The notes below the pieces were generated by a model. It made no database searches. It worked only from the letters and a program-made list of their open reading frames with translations, and was not told where the DNA came from. Positions 27,580-38,661 of a stretch of DNA of 64,000 bases are shown piece after piece; the first letter of the stretch is position 1, and every line of letters begins with the position of its first letter. Origin of the DNA: Vespula vulgaris (taxonomy: Eukaryota > Arthropoda > Insecta > Hymenoptera > Vespidae); contig NC_066590.1 of the NCBI RefSeq assembly GCF_905475345.1, positions 2,788,501-2,852,500 on the forward strand. The letters run 5' to 3'. The translations under genes and the position numbers were made by a program.

Positions 27580-30500
27580 TGGATATATATATATATGCGT
27601 CGTTCGTAGATTTGATTAGGGAAAGAGGGGAAAAAAGAAACAATTTTCATATTACGAGAAAAAAATGACACAAGTCGCTTGTAAATTTGATTAAAAAGGA
27701 GAATAGAAAGGAAAAAAGGATAATCTTCTAATTAACTTTTATACATTCGACGAAATAATATTCTTATTTAATACGAAAAAAAGAACAACATGTCCTACTT
27801 ATGAATTTTATTAAATAAAAAAAAGAAAGAAAGAAAGAAAGAAAAAAAATATTAATCGATTCTTATAGATCGTAAAGAAAAAAAGAAAAAAATATATATA
27901 TATATCCACTTGTTATAAATTTTTATAACGAAACGATTGTAATAGAATAGAAATGATTTTAATTGATAGTTTACCTGGAGATTTTTGAATCGATGAGAGG
28001 TGCAAAGAGAGCTTAGAAATCTGCATAGGGCACATCCGGTAGGCGGTAGAGTTATTCCCGGATTAGAGGCTATTTCCGGTATTGGTTCCTTTCCAGTTAC
28101 ATTGATACCAACACCGACTTCCGATCCTCTGTTCATCTGTAAAATATTGATTAAATTTACGTAACACAATCGTTTATTTAAACGATCTTCGAAATAGTAA
28201 ATCTTCATAAATCGCTAAGTAGGATATCAAGTCGATCGTTTCTACATTAATACGTTAAATAGTCTAATTTATAAAATAATTCTAATACAGATTAAGCTTG
28301 AAGGTTTCTCGGCGATTTAAGAAAAAAAAAATAATAATTACTGTTTATCGAGACTTTTTTAAGTTAACATATTTCTATATTTATTTATTTATTTATTTAT
28401 TTTTTTTTCTTCATATCTCTAAATCACGAGTCTACCTACGAAGTCAGAAAAAAAGAATTTCACGAAAGAGCGATCGATTTTTAAAAATCACTTGGAAGCC
28501 TTTTATTTGTCTCAACTTTTTTCTCCTTTCAGATTGTTATTTATCTATTTATTTATTTATTGAATCAGTCGAACATAAAGAAGATTTCTCGTGCGAGCGT
28601 AATGTCTGTTTTCTCGTTCTCCGAAGTGGAAGATTTTAGGGAAAATGTTTTCGAAGTGGTCACACTCTCTCTTTCTTCTCTGTTTCTATCTGTTACATTC
28701 TCTTAAACATTTTCTAACGATTAAAGGAACCGCCTACCGTGATAATGGAGGGACGAGGTGGTCCAGTAAAGTGCTCGATAACCTCCCAGTTAGACTTCTT
28801 AACCGGAGTATGCGGTGTCTTTGGTGTATTAGGTGTATGAGGAGTATGCGGTTGAGACGAAGGAGTCGAAGGTTTCGATCCTGGTGGATCAAGAAGTAAT
28901 TCGACTCGTGGTTTACCACCATCGTTGTTTACGGTATGTTGTCGTAGACTCGCCCATCTTCTTGTACTCTTCAAAGATCCAGTTGTTGATCTCCCTACTA
29001 CGTCGCTCTGAAATCAAAATAAAACAAAATTTTTCAAAGTTTAAAAAAAAAACTTCATATAACAAATTTAAAATCTGAATTGCGATAAGATGTGTATGTA
29101 TGCGAGCGTGTGAGTATTTCATCAATGAATTATGTAGATAAAAGCTTGATTATAATATTACCAGAAGTTGCATCAATTTTAATACCTAATGATAAAATTG
29201 TTCAAGAATGGATAACATCTGTTGATATTGCTGAAATTCGAATTGGTGTATTAAACGAGATAATGAGTCGATTATCAATCATCCGATAAATAAAACTGTG
29301 ATAAATTATTTCTTTCTTTTTTTTTTTCTTTTTTCTTTTTTATTGGAAGTATAAAAGCTAATTAAAAAGGATGAAATTATAAGATATGGTCAAAAGATTC
29401 ATAATATCACGTTCGATAATTTTAATTTATATATTTCTATATAGGATTCATCTATTTCCATATTCTATATATATATATATCCAACCAATATGAATAAATT
29501 TGTCATATAGATATAGGAACGGAAATCGGAATTAGAATTATTTTATAAGATCGAACTTCGAACGAGGACTAGTATTAGAATTCTCTTAGAGAGCATATAG
29601 TTTTTGGAATAGTGATTAATATTGGAATTCTTTTAGATGGTGATATTTTAATAGACAGATCATCCATTCAATTACAATTAAAAAAAAAACTTTTCTCCTT
29701 CAAACGATCTTAATTTTGTTTTTTCTTTTTTAGAATCATTGCGACTGTTTTATGATTTCTAAAATTAAAATTCTTCACGTTCAAATTCTTTTTTTCATTC
29801 GGTATCATCATCCTTTGACACAAAAGTTCATATTTTCTTTATTATTATCTTCTCTCTCTCTCTCTCTCTTTCTTTTTTATCTCTCTATTTCTCCATGTCT
29901 TTATCGTGAAGGTAGGACAAACATGTACACATATACATATTTAAAGAATAAACGCGAAATTTCTACTTCGAATTTTTCGAGTAAGTTCTTTTGTGGCTAT
30001 TGCATTTTTTCTCTTTCTCTTTCTCTTATATCTTCTCTATTTATCTATCTGTCGGACTTTTTCGATTTCTATGAACAAAGTAGACTTTAGGATTCTTCTT
30101 TTTCTTTTCTCTCTGTCCCTCTCTCTCTTTCTCTCTCTCTGTCTCTCTTTCTCATTTTATCTTTCTTTTTTATTCTCGAGTTTCTTCTCCGTTTGGAGAT
30201 ATCAAAGAACGCTACTCTCGATTTATCTTCGATGCGTATTTACTTTTGTCGTTTGCTTTCTTTGATACACATACTCCCTCCATGTTTTTTTCTACTATTT
30301 TATACTTTCTTTTTTTCTTTCTTCTTATCGCTTTCTTTCGAAAAAATGAAAACGAAGATTCGATATGTGCAATCTTCGTTATTTTTTTTTTTTTTTCTTT
30401 TATCGACAAAAAATATTATACTACTTACTTACGATTTTTTATGATCAAAGTAGTCGAAATCAAAACAAGGTTCCATACAGATTATTATCACCACCATCAT

Positions 30501-30589
30501 CATCTATCTTCTTCTCTATTTTTTTAATTTCTTTTTTCTTTCTGTTAATTTCTTTTCTTTTTAGTTTATTTTTTACTTCTTTTCTTTTC

Positions 30590-30676
<87 letters not shown>

Positions 30677-30923
30677 TCTCTTCTAATAAAAAGTAGATCA
30701 GCCATCGCAGTTGAGATACTATTTGAAATTAAAGCCTCGTCCAATGCATGCATCTTCCTTTGGTGGCACTTAACGTTCACTTTTCGAGATTGCTACATAT
30801 GCAAGATTTATTACCACGAGAAGAGCAATATCTGTTTACATCGTTTATTCATTTTTTTTAATAATATCGTTCCCTGTCCTATGATTTATATGCTAATGAT
30901 ATGAATTTAAATATTATCCTGTA

Positions 30924-30960
<37 letters not shown>

Positions 30961-31581
30961 TATATAATATAAGATATATATTATATAATACAAGATGGAC
31001 GACAAAAGTTTTAAGCCGGGCAAAAGATTCATAAATGAAATTATTTTTTTTTTTTGCAATTAGACGTATTGTTACGATCTCAAAATAAAAAGACCGAACA
31101 AAAAAATTAATCTAGAAAATACCTTTTGTAAAAACGAGCAAACGATTTATAAAACCTATTAACAAAAATAGCCCTTTTTGACTGTATGTATGACAATTCC
31201 GTGAAAATAATTTTCTATTCTTTTTTTTTTCGACATATCCTTTCTTTCTATATTTTGGATTTTTATCTCGTTTCTTTTTCTTTTTTTTTTATAATCCTAA
31301 CAGAATTTGTTAAAAAAGAAGAACCATTATTTTATATTACAGCGAGTCGAGAACGTATTTTTCTTTTCTTTTTTTTTTATCTCTTTTTTTCTATTTCTTT
31401 TCTTTTCCCTTTGCTTTTCTTTTCTTTTCTTTTTTTCTTTCTTGATGTAGATAGTAGACGTCGATAGAAACGTTTGGAGAAACTTTACGTCTTTTAGTTC
31501 AAGTTTTCAAACTTGTATAACTTTCTTCGAATAAGTCGGAAGATACTTTCCGACTTGTTACGTAAAAAGATATAGAGAACG

Positions 31582-31619
<38 letters not shown>

Positions 31620-32030
31620 TTTCTTTCTTCAATCATTGACAAAATACTTTACGTCAAACGTTTATAATTATTCACAAGAATTTGTTCAATCAATTACAAT
31701 GCAATCTCAAGGACAAATTTGATTATATTTTCTACATACACACACACACATATATATATATAGAATTTTTAGCAAATTTTTGAATAAAATTTAATAAAAA
31801 TCTTTTATCTAAAAAAATTTCATAACTTATTCGTTCGATAAAGTATTATAAATATTTGTTATTTAATAAAAATTAATCTGATCAATGGAGAAAGAAGAAG
31901 AAAGAAAAAAATTTGTTTGGAGAGATAAAATAAATACTGGGGTATTTGAAGGATTTAAAGATCGTAAAATTAAAAATTTTCCTGGTTCTTGTGAATGGGG
32001 AAAAGAACTATTAACTGTTTAATGTATTTC

Positions 32031-32094
<64 letters not shown>

Positions 32095-32370
32095 CTTCTC
32101 CTTCTTATTTTAGAAAATCCCTCTCCTTCAAAAGCTAATTTTTAACAGTTAATTTCTTATGATAAATTTAATCAAGACAGAAAAAGTATATGCCTCATTC
32201 CAAGTATGAAAGTAAGAAAGAATATTACTTGTACTAATAGGGGAACTTTCAGCCCTTCAGCATCCGCTCCTCTGTCTCCCACACAACCCAACTTTTAATC
32301 ATTTACCCGGCGTACAAATAATTAATTAAATTAAACATGCAGTGAAGACGATTAAAAAGAAAAAAGAATG

Positions 32371-32410
<40 letters not shown>

Positions 32411-32669
32411 GAAGAAGAAAAGTAAAAAAGAAAGAAAACAGAAAAGAACATTTCGCTCTTTCGACTCGACTTTTTGATCGACTTTTTACCTGTTATCTGC
32501 TCTTGAATTTTGTTGAATTTTGTTGAACTCTTGAATAAATAAATAAATAAACGGATGATGTGATACATGGTCATTCGTAATTTAATATCATTCACGTGAT
32601 GGATGAATTTTGTATTGTCAATGTTTTTTGTGAAAAACAACGTGAGCGTTGTGTGTGTATATGTATATA

Positions 32670-32705
<36 letters not shown>

Positions 32706-32988
32706 TGTATGTATGTATGTATGTATGTATGTATGTATGTATGTATGTATGTATGCATGTGAGAGAGAAAGAGAATATACTCACGAAGAGTACATTCTTC
32801 GTTAATGTTTTTTCCATCCTTTTGTCTACTCTTTTTTTTTCTTTTTCCATTCGTTTTCCTTTTTCGTATTGTTTCTTTTTTATTTTGTTTTATTTCTTTT
32901 TTTTTTAACCGTTTCACAATTCCACCATTGGGAAATCGTTTTCACAAAGAGAGGACTTTAATTTGAAACGCCTTAGTGTTCGAATTTT

Positions 32989-33020
<32 letters not shown>

Positions 33021-33429
33021 CTTTTGTTGTTATTGTATTTGTCTGTCTGTCTCTTTCTCTCTCTTTTTTCTACTCGTTTGGACTATCAACGTGAACCCAA
33101 TGGGAATTCTACGATCTCTTTATTCTCTTTTTTCTACTTTCTCTTTCTCTCTCTCCCTCTCCCCTTGTTTAACGACGCGTCGAGTGATGTTTCGAGAGTG
33201 AAAAAAAAAAAAAGAAAAAAAATTATTTCTAAGCAAACCACGAACGTGTTCTCGAAACGTTTGCCAGGACGCGTTACACCCACGATCTAGATTTGTAGGA
33301 GGTGTTAAAAATACTCTCTTATCGTTATCGGCTTTTTTTAGAAAAAAAAAAAAAAGAATATGCCGAGTAGGCATAGATGGGTATATATATTGACACGAGT
33401 AAAATTGAATGATGAAGTTCTCCTTTTTT

Positions 33430-33466
<37 letters not shown>

Positions 33467-33964
33467 CTTTCCCTTTTATTTTTCGAATTTTTCCATTTTG
33501 ACACATAAAGAGAAACAGAGGGAAAAAAGGGAATATTAAGACGATTCATCAACATCAAGATAAATTGAATTTAATCGAGTGAAAATGGAAATGAAAATGT
33601 ATCTATCTATACGGTTACATGGGCGCGTCTATGTGTGTATGTGTGTGGATCTGTGCGGGTACATCATAATAAAGGAAGCAATTTTATATGTGGGTGGGGT
33701 GTATAAAATAAAAGAGATAAAATATTAGAAATTATATATAATATATATTAAATTATATATATTATATAAATTATATAATAATTTCAATTAGTAATATAAT
33801 TATTCATTCACGATTTGAGTAATAAATTATTAATACGTGATTTTCACAAATTTGATATACACTTCCTTCGTTTTATTTTTTTTTTAAATCTTTGGTCTAC
33901 CTCTTTCGAGTATATTCTCGATCGATACTATAACTTTGCTTCATTAAAATGAATAATAAGAAGC

Positions 33965-34031
<67 letters not shown>

Positions 34032-34192
34032 TCTTTCTCTTTCGCTCAGTGGAAGTAAGAATCGAATCTCGTGGCAGAAATTAACTTATGTGTCTCCAAG
34101 AGAGAATTTCCACGAGAATAATTCGTTAGGTCGACGATATGAAAAATTGATAACACGGATGACTAGCACAGATGTTCCGATAACGTCCGAAG

Positions 34193-34232
<40 letters not shown>

Positions 34233-35420
34233 TAAATATGTGGTAGAATTTAATTACGAAGACAAGCATATTGTAGTATCGGTAGTGAAGATATTGAAGA
34301 TGAGATATCTTTTTTTTTCCATTCTATTTTTTATTATTCTTTTTTGACTTTTTTCTTCTTCCATTCGATTCGAATGAACTCACACGAATATATAGAATGT
34401 TTTCTTTATCTTGGAAACTTCGAATGAAGTGTATGTGTGTGGGATTGAAAGTATTAGAAAAATTTTGCATTTTTTATTTAAAGTGTATAAACTTCTATAA
34501 CAAATACCGATCTTTTCGAATCGATTATAATTAATCATCGTACGAATTAATCATATCTTTTTTTTTGTTTTACTTTTACTTAAAATACTTACATTAGATT
34601 TTTCGTTTGAATGATATTTAAATAATATTAAATAATATCAATTGGAAATTTGTATATATTTATTTGCAATAACAGCAATCGTTATTTCATTGAATATATA
34701 ACAAATAAATTGTATTAACAAATATCGTAACTCTATTCGTGTGTGTCTTGAAATCTTTAATGAGTAATCAAAATTAATGTAATCATTTTCCCTTATCTAT
34801 TGTGACGTTGCCTATCATAGAATTTTCGAACTTCATTGTGATTACTAGTTCCATTCTCTCTCTCTCTCTCTCTCTCTCTCTTTCAGTCTCTCAGTCTATC
34901 TCAATCTATCATTTTCTACTACATTGTATTATATAATATAATAGCAAGTGAAATTCGATCGCCATTTCGACATAGAAAACGAAGTAGTACGTATAGACAC
35001 AACGAATTTGATGATTCTCCAATAACAAATTTATCTGTTATAATGCTGGCAAAAAGGATAGAAAATGGATAGATAAGATGGACGTAGAAGAAGAATATTC
35101 GAATGTAAAAACGTCGCAATTAATTTTCCCGACTCAAATAGTATCCTGCGGTCAAACGAAATTACATTTCAACGAGTGTTCTGCAGTTTTTCCGACGTCA
35201 CTTTGTGATAATAGAGAAAAAAAATGAAAAAAAAAAAATTGAAAAAAAAATGAAAAAAAAAAAGAGTTGAAAAAAAGATAGAAAAGAAAAAAAGTAGAAG
35301 AAGAGAGAGAGAGAGAGAGATAAAGAGAGAGTAATACTATAGAGGAAATTGGCGTACTCTTGTGTTAATGATCTCGTTTCACGCAAAACCAAACTATTTC
35401 TTTTTCTTTATCTGTCTCTC

Positions 35421-35483
<63 letters not shown>

Positions 35484-35917
35484 GTCTGTCTATTTCTTTT
35501 TCTCTCTCTATCTCTCTCTCTCTCTTTTTCTCTTTCTATCTCTCTCTATTTATCTATCTATCTATCTCTTTCTTACAAGGAGACTCAAAACTGTCGACTA
35601 TAATTCTTCTTATCCACCGAAAGAGTCGATTAACTTCTAGCTATCGTGTTAACGATAGAAACCCACGTAACACGTTCCAAGTTGAAAAATGACTAAGTAA
35701 TATATACAGTGACTTACAAATATTATAGGAAGTATGCTTTTTAAAGACTCTCGTGTATCTGCTCTATATGTGTGGTTGTAGGTTGGTGTATATATATGTA
35801 TGTGTATCTGCGTGCATGCACGTTTTTTATCTTTCTCTTTCTTTCTTTATTTCTACGAAGAACAAAAGAAACTTGTAGAAATCTCTTGTCGAGATTTATT
35901 GAACACTTTTTTTTTCA

Positions 35918-35965
<48 letters not shown>

Positions 35966-36591
35966 CTCTCTTTGTTTATCTTTTTGTTTCCTTCTTATCT
36001 TTTTCCTTTTCTTCTTCTTTTTTCTTCTCTTTCCTTCTCTTTTCTTTTCTTGTTCTTTTTTTTTTTATCCTTACATCGTACACAAGATACACGACAGGCA
36101 AAAATATTCGAACGAGTTAAATGGCATCATAGATTGTCCTGTAAAAAGATTATTATAGTGTCGTTCTTTGACATCTTACGAGCATTTTTACGAGTTACGT
36201 CGTCATATGTAATCACTATGAGTTAAACGAACAATCAAGGTACACGCGCTCACCAGCGCGCGTTATTTTTTTTCTATCTTTTTTTTCTTCTTTTTTTTTT
36301 TTTTGTCGAAGATACGTGACCTCACCTTTCTCACGCACTCTCTCAATAACATTGATAACGATAATGTGTCGAACATAGTTTGTTTTTCTTTTTCTTTTTT
36401 TATGCATACACAAATATTTTTATTTTGTGCAAAAAAAAATCGTGGATAAGGTAAAATGTTTACGGTGAACGTTTATGCGTGTTGGCGAAGTATGAAAAAG
36501 GAATATACATATTTACGACTTTACGGAAAAATAAAGGAAGTACGTGTGTGCACGTGCGGCACGTTTTTAGGTGTAATATTAATTTTATGAG

Positions 36592-36630
<39 letters not shown>

Positions 36631-38252
36631 GTTTGAAACATTTTTACGAAAACAGTTCGCACGTTTAGCGGCTCGTTTTTGCATAGGAAATATATTTGAG
36701 AAAATATTGGAAATATTTTGTTTCCTTCTCCACTTTTTCTTTTTTTTTTTTTACTGCCTTTTTTCTCTCTTTTTTTTTATACCTTCCTTCCTTCTTTTTT
36801 TTCTTTTCTTTTTTTTTTTTTTTCTTTTTTATATCGTTTTTCGCCGAATAATATTTATATATTGAATTTCTGTTAAACGATATATGTATAGGTGCCTATA
36901 TTTAAATACATATCAATCCTATTGGTAGAGATAGAGGAAGCAAAAAACAAAATAAATAAAAGAGAATCTCACACGCGTGTCTTTCGTGTACGGTCTGGCC
37001 TTAGCCTGGCAAAGCGATATTAATAAACATCAGGGAAAAGGTAAAACCAATCTCTCTTTCTCTCTCTTTTTTTCTCTTTTTCTCTATCTCTCTCTTTCAT
37101 ATGTGGTCTGCCGCAGCTGCCGTTAAACACTCCGTCCTTTGGTTCGCACGAGCAACTTTATATTAAAAAAAAAAAAAAAGAATGAAAAGAAATGAAAAAA
37201 AAAAAAATATCATTTTGGAGCGAATATTTCGCTAACTTCAATTCGTTTGTATCCTTTCCATTTTTAGCTCTTTATGATAATACGTGTTTCTTCGCTTTTA
37301 ATTTTTTCTTTTTTCTTTTTTATTATTTTTTCATCCCCTCTTTTCTGTTTCTCTTTTTTCTCTTTTTTTTTTTCTTCTCTTCACATTGTTCTCATGCGAG
37401 ATCAAAGTTTCATAAATTAATAAATATCTATAAGGATATAAGAGAAAATGGCTCAAATATTTATTTCTTTATGTTATACGTGCTAAGCTAATATACTGTT
37501 ATATCAGATTTTAATGACAAAATTTAATTTATATATATACAAATATATATGTTTCTGTGCGTGTGTGTGTATATAGTACACGCGACAAGAACGTATTTAT
37601 TAATTACATTATCGAAATGAAATGATCCTCGAATGAAAAAGAAAAAAAGAAAAGAAAAATCGTCGAACTCGAGGTATAATAAATCCTAGAATACACAAAA
37701 ATAAAAGGGAAAGAATTGGATTTATATAAAAAATGATAAGATAATTAAAAATCTGTTAATATTTAAAGTACATACAGAAACGTATATAACAAACGAACGA
37801 AAGAAAGCATTTTCTTCTTTAATAAAGATGAAAAAGATATTCGACGATGCATCCATAAAAAGAGAAAAAAGAAAAGAAGAGAGAAACATTAACAAATCGA
37901 CGTTGTCGATCGAACTAAAGTAAAAAAAAAATAAATAAATAAATAAATAAAAATAAAGAAATAAAAAAAAAAATTAGAGGAAAATCACGAGCAGTTTAAG
38001 TTTCAGCAAATCAAAGCAAATCAGATAGGTACAATGAATTCCCCAAAGGCGGAACAAACCGTGGGAAAACTTTTTAATTGCATTCCGCAACTCCGCAAGA
38101 GGAGTTCTCTTTTTGTTTCTGGAAGGAAAAAAAGAGAGAAAGGGGAAAAAGAAAGAAAAAAAAGTGACTTTGAATTTTCTCGATACCGAAGACCGTAAAT
38201 AAGGACGTCTCAGTTGGTTTTCTCTATCTCTTTCTCTTTCTCTTTCTCTTTC

Positions 38253-38284
<32 letters not shown>

Positions 38285-38579
38285 CAGTTTATTTCAAATA
38301 TTCCTCTTTCACTTCTAGTTTCTATGAAAATCGTGTATATTTTGAAGAAAATCGAGAAAGAGAGAGAGAAATAGAAATTCATGAAATTTTCTTAGACTTT
38401 GTTTTACGTTCTTAGGAACTATTACATAAAGAACGAACGAATGAATAGTGAAATAAATGAATTTTGAAATTGGTTCAAGAATATTTCTATTGTCTTACCT
38501 GATGACTTCTTCTACTGCCACGCAAACTAAGCCTGTGACTCCAATCACGTTTAGGAAACTCTACTCCGTACTTGTCCAT
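20646..38579 (-). CDS. ADCY5-like: Adenylyl cyclase type 5/6-like, N-terminal part (5 coding exons, continues beyond the left edge)
   Basis: Seen: join of exons 38499-38579, 28738-29007, 27975-28136, 23056-23269 and 20646-21115, 1197 nt, 399 codons, no stop, all GT-AG with matching phases (0,0,0,1,0). Residues 1-171 are a polar cytosolic N-terminus. The LYQRYFLRMNQS segment at 175-186 precedes helices at about 191-212, 228-246, 255-276, 346-366 and 370-389. Known: the LYQRYF..MNQS motif before TM1 and the LLPIRLR loop after TM4 are typical of type 5/6 membrane adenylyl cyclases, which make cAMP from ATP at the plasma membrane, are activated by Gs and inhibited by Gi and calcium. Inferred: TM6, C1a, the second membrane cassette and C2a lie left of position 1. 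It is transcribed divergently from the transporter gene. Another cyclase class is possible but fits less well. Confidence 0.9.
21116..23055 (-). other. Cyclase intron between coding exons 4 and 5
   Basis: About 1.9 kb bounded by GTAAAG and GATCAG. Holds a decayed tandem array (21382-21905), (AAAT)n 21336-21360, (TA)n 22142-22163 and a T-rich tract 22969-22997. Confidence 0.8.
21382..21905. repeat. Decayed tandem array, units of about 145-180 bp
   Basis: Units start near 21382, 21527, 21706 and 21875 with a (G/C)GAAG(T/C)TC motif. Each full unit shares TATTCAAT and a TTGCTGTCGA or TTGCTTTTGA word after a T-rich core. Confidence 0.75.
23056..23269 (-). CDS. ADCY5-like: Cyclase coding exon 4 (residues 172-242 plus split codon): TM1 and TM2
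   Basis: The acceptor is TAATTTCAG ending at 23270 and the donor is GCAG/GTAAAG at 23055, phase 1. It carries the family landmark LYQRYFLRMNQS, then TM1 (about 191-212) and most of TM2 (228 onward). This is the most diagnostic exon for the type 5/6 assignment. Confidence 0.92.
23835..24050. repeat. Compound (CT)n-(TCTA)n-(TCTG)n microsatellite
   Basis: About 215 bp: a CT run followed by interleaved TCTA and TCTG tetramers. Confidence 0.95.
25667..25706. repeat. (TA)n microsatellite
   Basis: About 38 bp of TA, with a shorter TA run 40 bp upstream. Confidence 0.95.
26898..26949. repeat. (TA)n microsatellite next to GCGCGCG
   Basis: GTGTGCGCGCGCGTG is followed by about 50 bp of TA. Confidence 0.95.
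27529..27575. repeat. (TA)n microsatellite
   Basis: About 46 bp of pure TA. Confidence 0.95.
27975..28136 (-). CDS. ADCY5-like: Cyclase coding exon 3 (residues 118-171)
   Basis: The acceptor is TTTACAG ending at 28137 and the donor is CAG/GTAAAC at 27974. The exon is exactly 54 codons, from MNRGSEVGVG to SHRFKNLQ, phase 0 at both ends. It contains a Cys cluster, GCALCRFLSSLC, at about residues 134-145. That stretch is palmitoylation-like, an inference from composition only. Confidence 0.82.
28137..28737 (-). other. Cyclase intron between coding exons 2 and 3
   Basis: A 601-bp intron, AT-rich, with short (TTTA)n runs at 28380-28405 and 28541-28562. Nothing else seen. Confidence 0.75.
28738..29007 (-). 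CDS. ADCY5-like: Cyclase coding exon 2 (residues 28-117)
   Basis: The acceptor is TTTCAG at 29008-29010 and the donor is ACG/GTAGGC at 28737, slightly off consensus at +5. The exon reads SDVVGRSTTGSLKS and continues to PPRPSIIT, phase 0 at both ends. Residues 82-95 form a Thr-Pro repeat (HTPHTPNTPKTPHTP from residue 81) with many S/T-P sites. No membrane segment; this is the variable cytosolic N-terminus. Confidence 0.8.
29125..29289 (+). CDS. Short ORF of 54 residues, antisense to the cyclase intron, unknown
   Basis: Open from MNYVDKSLIIILPEV to SRLSIIR with no microsatellite content and third positions mostly A or T, unlike the surrounding repeats. Its stop overlaps an AATAAA. It lies only 118 bp upstream of cyclase exon 2, on the other strand. 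No family recognised. It may be a chance ORF, a retrocopy fragment or an insertion from an AT-rich genome. Confidence 0.25.
   Translation: MNYVDKSLIIILPEVASILIPNDKIVQEWITSVDIAEIRIGVLNEIMSRLSIIR
30595..30674. repeat. (CT)n microsatellite, long and pure
   Basis: About 80 bp of uninterrupted CT. Confidence 0.97.
31885..32022 (+). CDS. Short ORF of 45 residues, possible first exon of a nested microgene
   Basis: Reads MEKEEERKKFVWRDKINTGV..., including FPGSCEWGKELLTV, then TAA. A stop lies just upstream in frame (31879-31881), so the ATG is the likely start. The composition is protein-like (W, C, G, P spread) and free of repeats, unlike nearby DNA. A weak donor ACT/GTTTAA before the stop would join it in phase to the downstream ORF at 32149. 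No family recognised. Confidence 0.3.
   Translation: MEKEEERKKFVWRDKINTGVFEGFKDRKIKNFPGSCEWGKELLTV
32033..32092. repeat. (CT)n microsatellite between the two nested ORFs
   Basis: About 60 bp of CT followed by CCTTCTCCTTCTTATTTTAG; it would act as a pyrimidine tract on the plus strand. Confidence 0.95.
32149..32298 (+). CDS. Short ORF of 49 residues after a splice-acceptor-like site, possible second exon
   Basis: Preceded by AATTTTTAACAG (ends 32148) and a (CT)n pyrimidine tract. It reads LISYDKFNQDRKS through KVRKNITCTNRGTFSPSAS to PTQPNF and TAA (32296-32298). The GC-richer Ser/Pro end looks like a protein C-terminus. Together with 31885-32018 it would give about 93 residues with a 130-nt intron. 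Without splicing it has no ATG near its start. Confidence 0.28.
   Translation, partial: LISYDKFNQDRKSICLIPSMKVRKNITCTNRGTFSPSASAPLSPTQPNF
32677..32757. repeat. (GTAT)n microsatellite
   Basis: About 20 copies of the tetramer, ending with one GCAT variant. Confidence 0.95.
33970..34026. repeat. (CT)n microsatellite
   Basis: A pure CT run followed by CACTCTCTCTTT. Confidence 0.95.
35422..35482. repeat. (TCTA)n microsatellite
   Basis: About 15 TCTA copies flanked by TCTG and CT repeats. Confidence 0.95.
38225..38284. repeat. (TTTCTC)n hexamer repeat
   Basis: About eight copies of TTTCTC. Confidence 0.9.
38499..38579 (-). CDS. ADCY5-like: Cyclase coding exon 1 (residues 1-27)
   Basis: It starts MDKYGVEFPKRDW and ends ...RRSHQ at a CAG/GTAAGA donor in phase 0. 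An in-frame TAA at 38634-38636 upstream of the ATG supports this start. The sequence is basic and Ser-rich, as expected for a cytosolic head. It is separated from the next exon by a 9.5 kb intron. Confidence 0.82.
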
Positions 38580-38661
38580 CTTTAAATTTCCCTTTATACG
38601 CGTTGATATAAGCGGCAGAGTTTTATCAGCTTTTTACCCTGGTTGTTATTTCATATTTTTC
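38580..38661 (-). other. 5' UTR part of the first coding exon of the cyclase, with splice acceptor
   Basis: On the minus strand the sequence CTATTTTCTTTCCAG ends at 38662, a strong acceptor, so transcription probably starts further right in an unseen non-coding exon. The 82-nt leader holds a minimal upstream ORF (ATG AAA TAA, 38646-38654) and an in-frame stop at 38634-38636. Confidence 0.6.

Larger units (their letters stand above)
23270..27974 (-). other. Cyclase intron between coding exons 3 and 4
   Basis: About 4.7 kb with a compound (CT)/(TCTA)/(TCTG) array 23835-24050, CT tract 24440-24526, (TA)n 25667-25706, 26898-26949, 27126-27160 and 27529-27575, and (GAT)n 27406-27437. No exon-like block seen. 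Confidence 0.78.
29008..38498 (-). other. Cyclase intron between coding exons 1 and 2
   Basis: A 9.5 kb intron carrying the three unexplained plus-strand ORFs, the longest (CT)n array (30595-30674), a (GTAT)n array (32677-32757), (TCTA)n 35422-35482, and a higher-complexity block at 38000-38115 that could be a conserved element. A region at 36960-37150 includes GCCGCAGCTGCCG. Confidence 0.75.

Noticed and set aside
30365..30904. 179-codon plus-strand ORF
   Set aside because: Mostly a (CT)n array read as SLSLSL, plus F-rich poly-T; typical microsatellite artefact.
32677..32757. Regular repeat considered as a CRISPR-like array
   Set aside because: It is a pure GTAT microsatellite with no spacers, in eukaryotic DNA.
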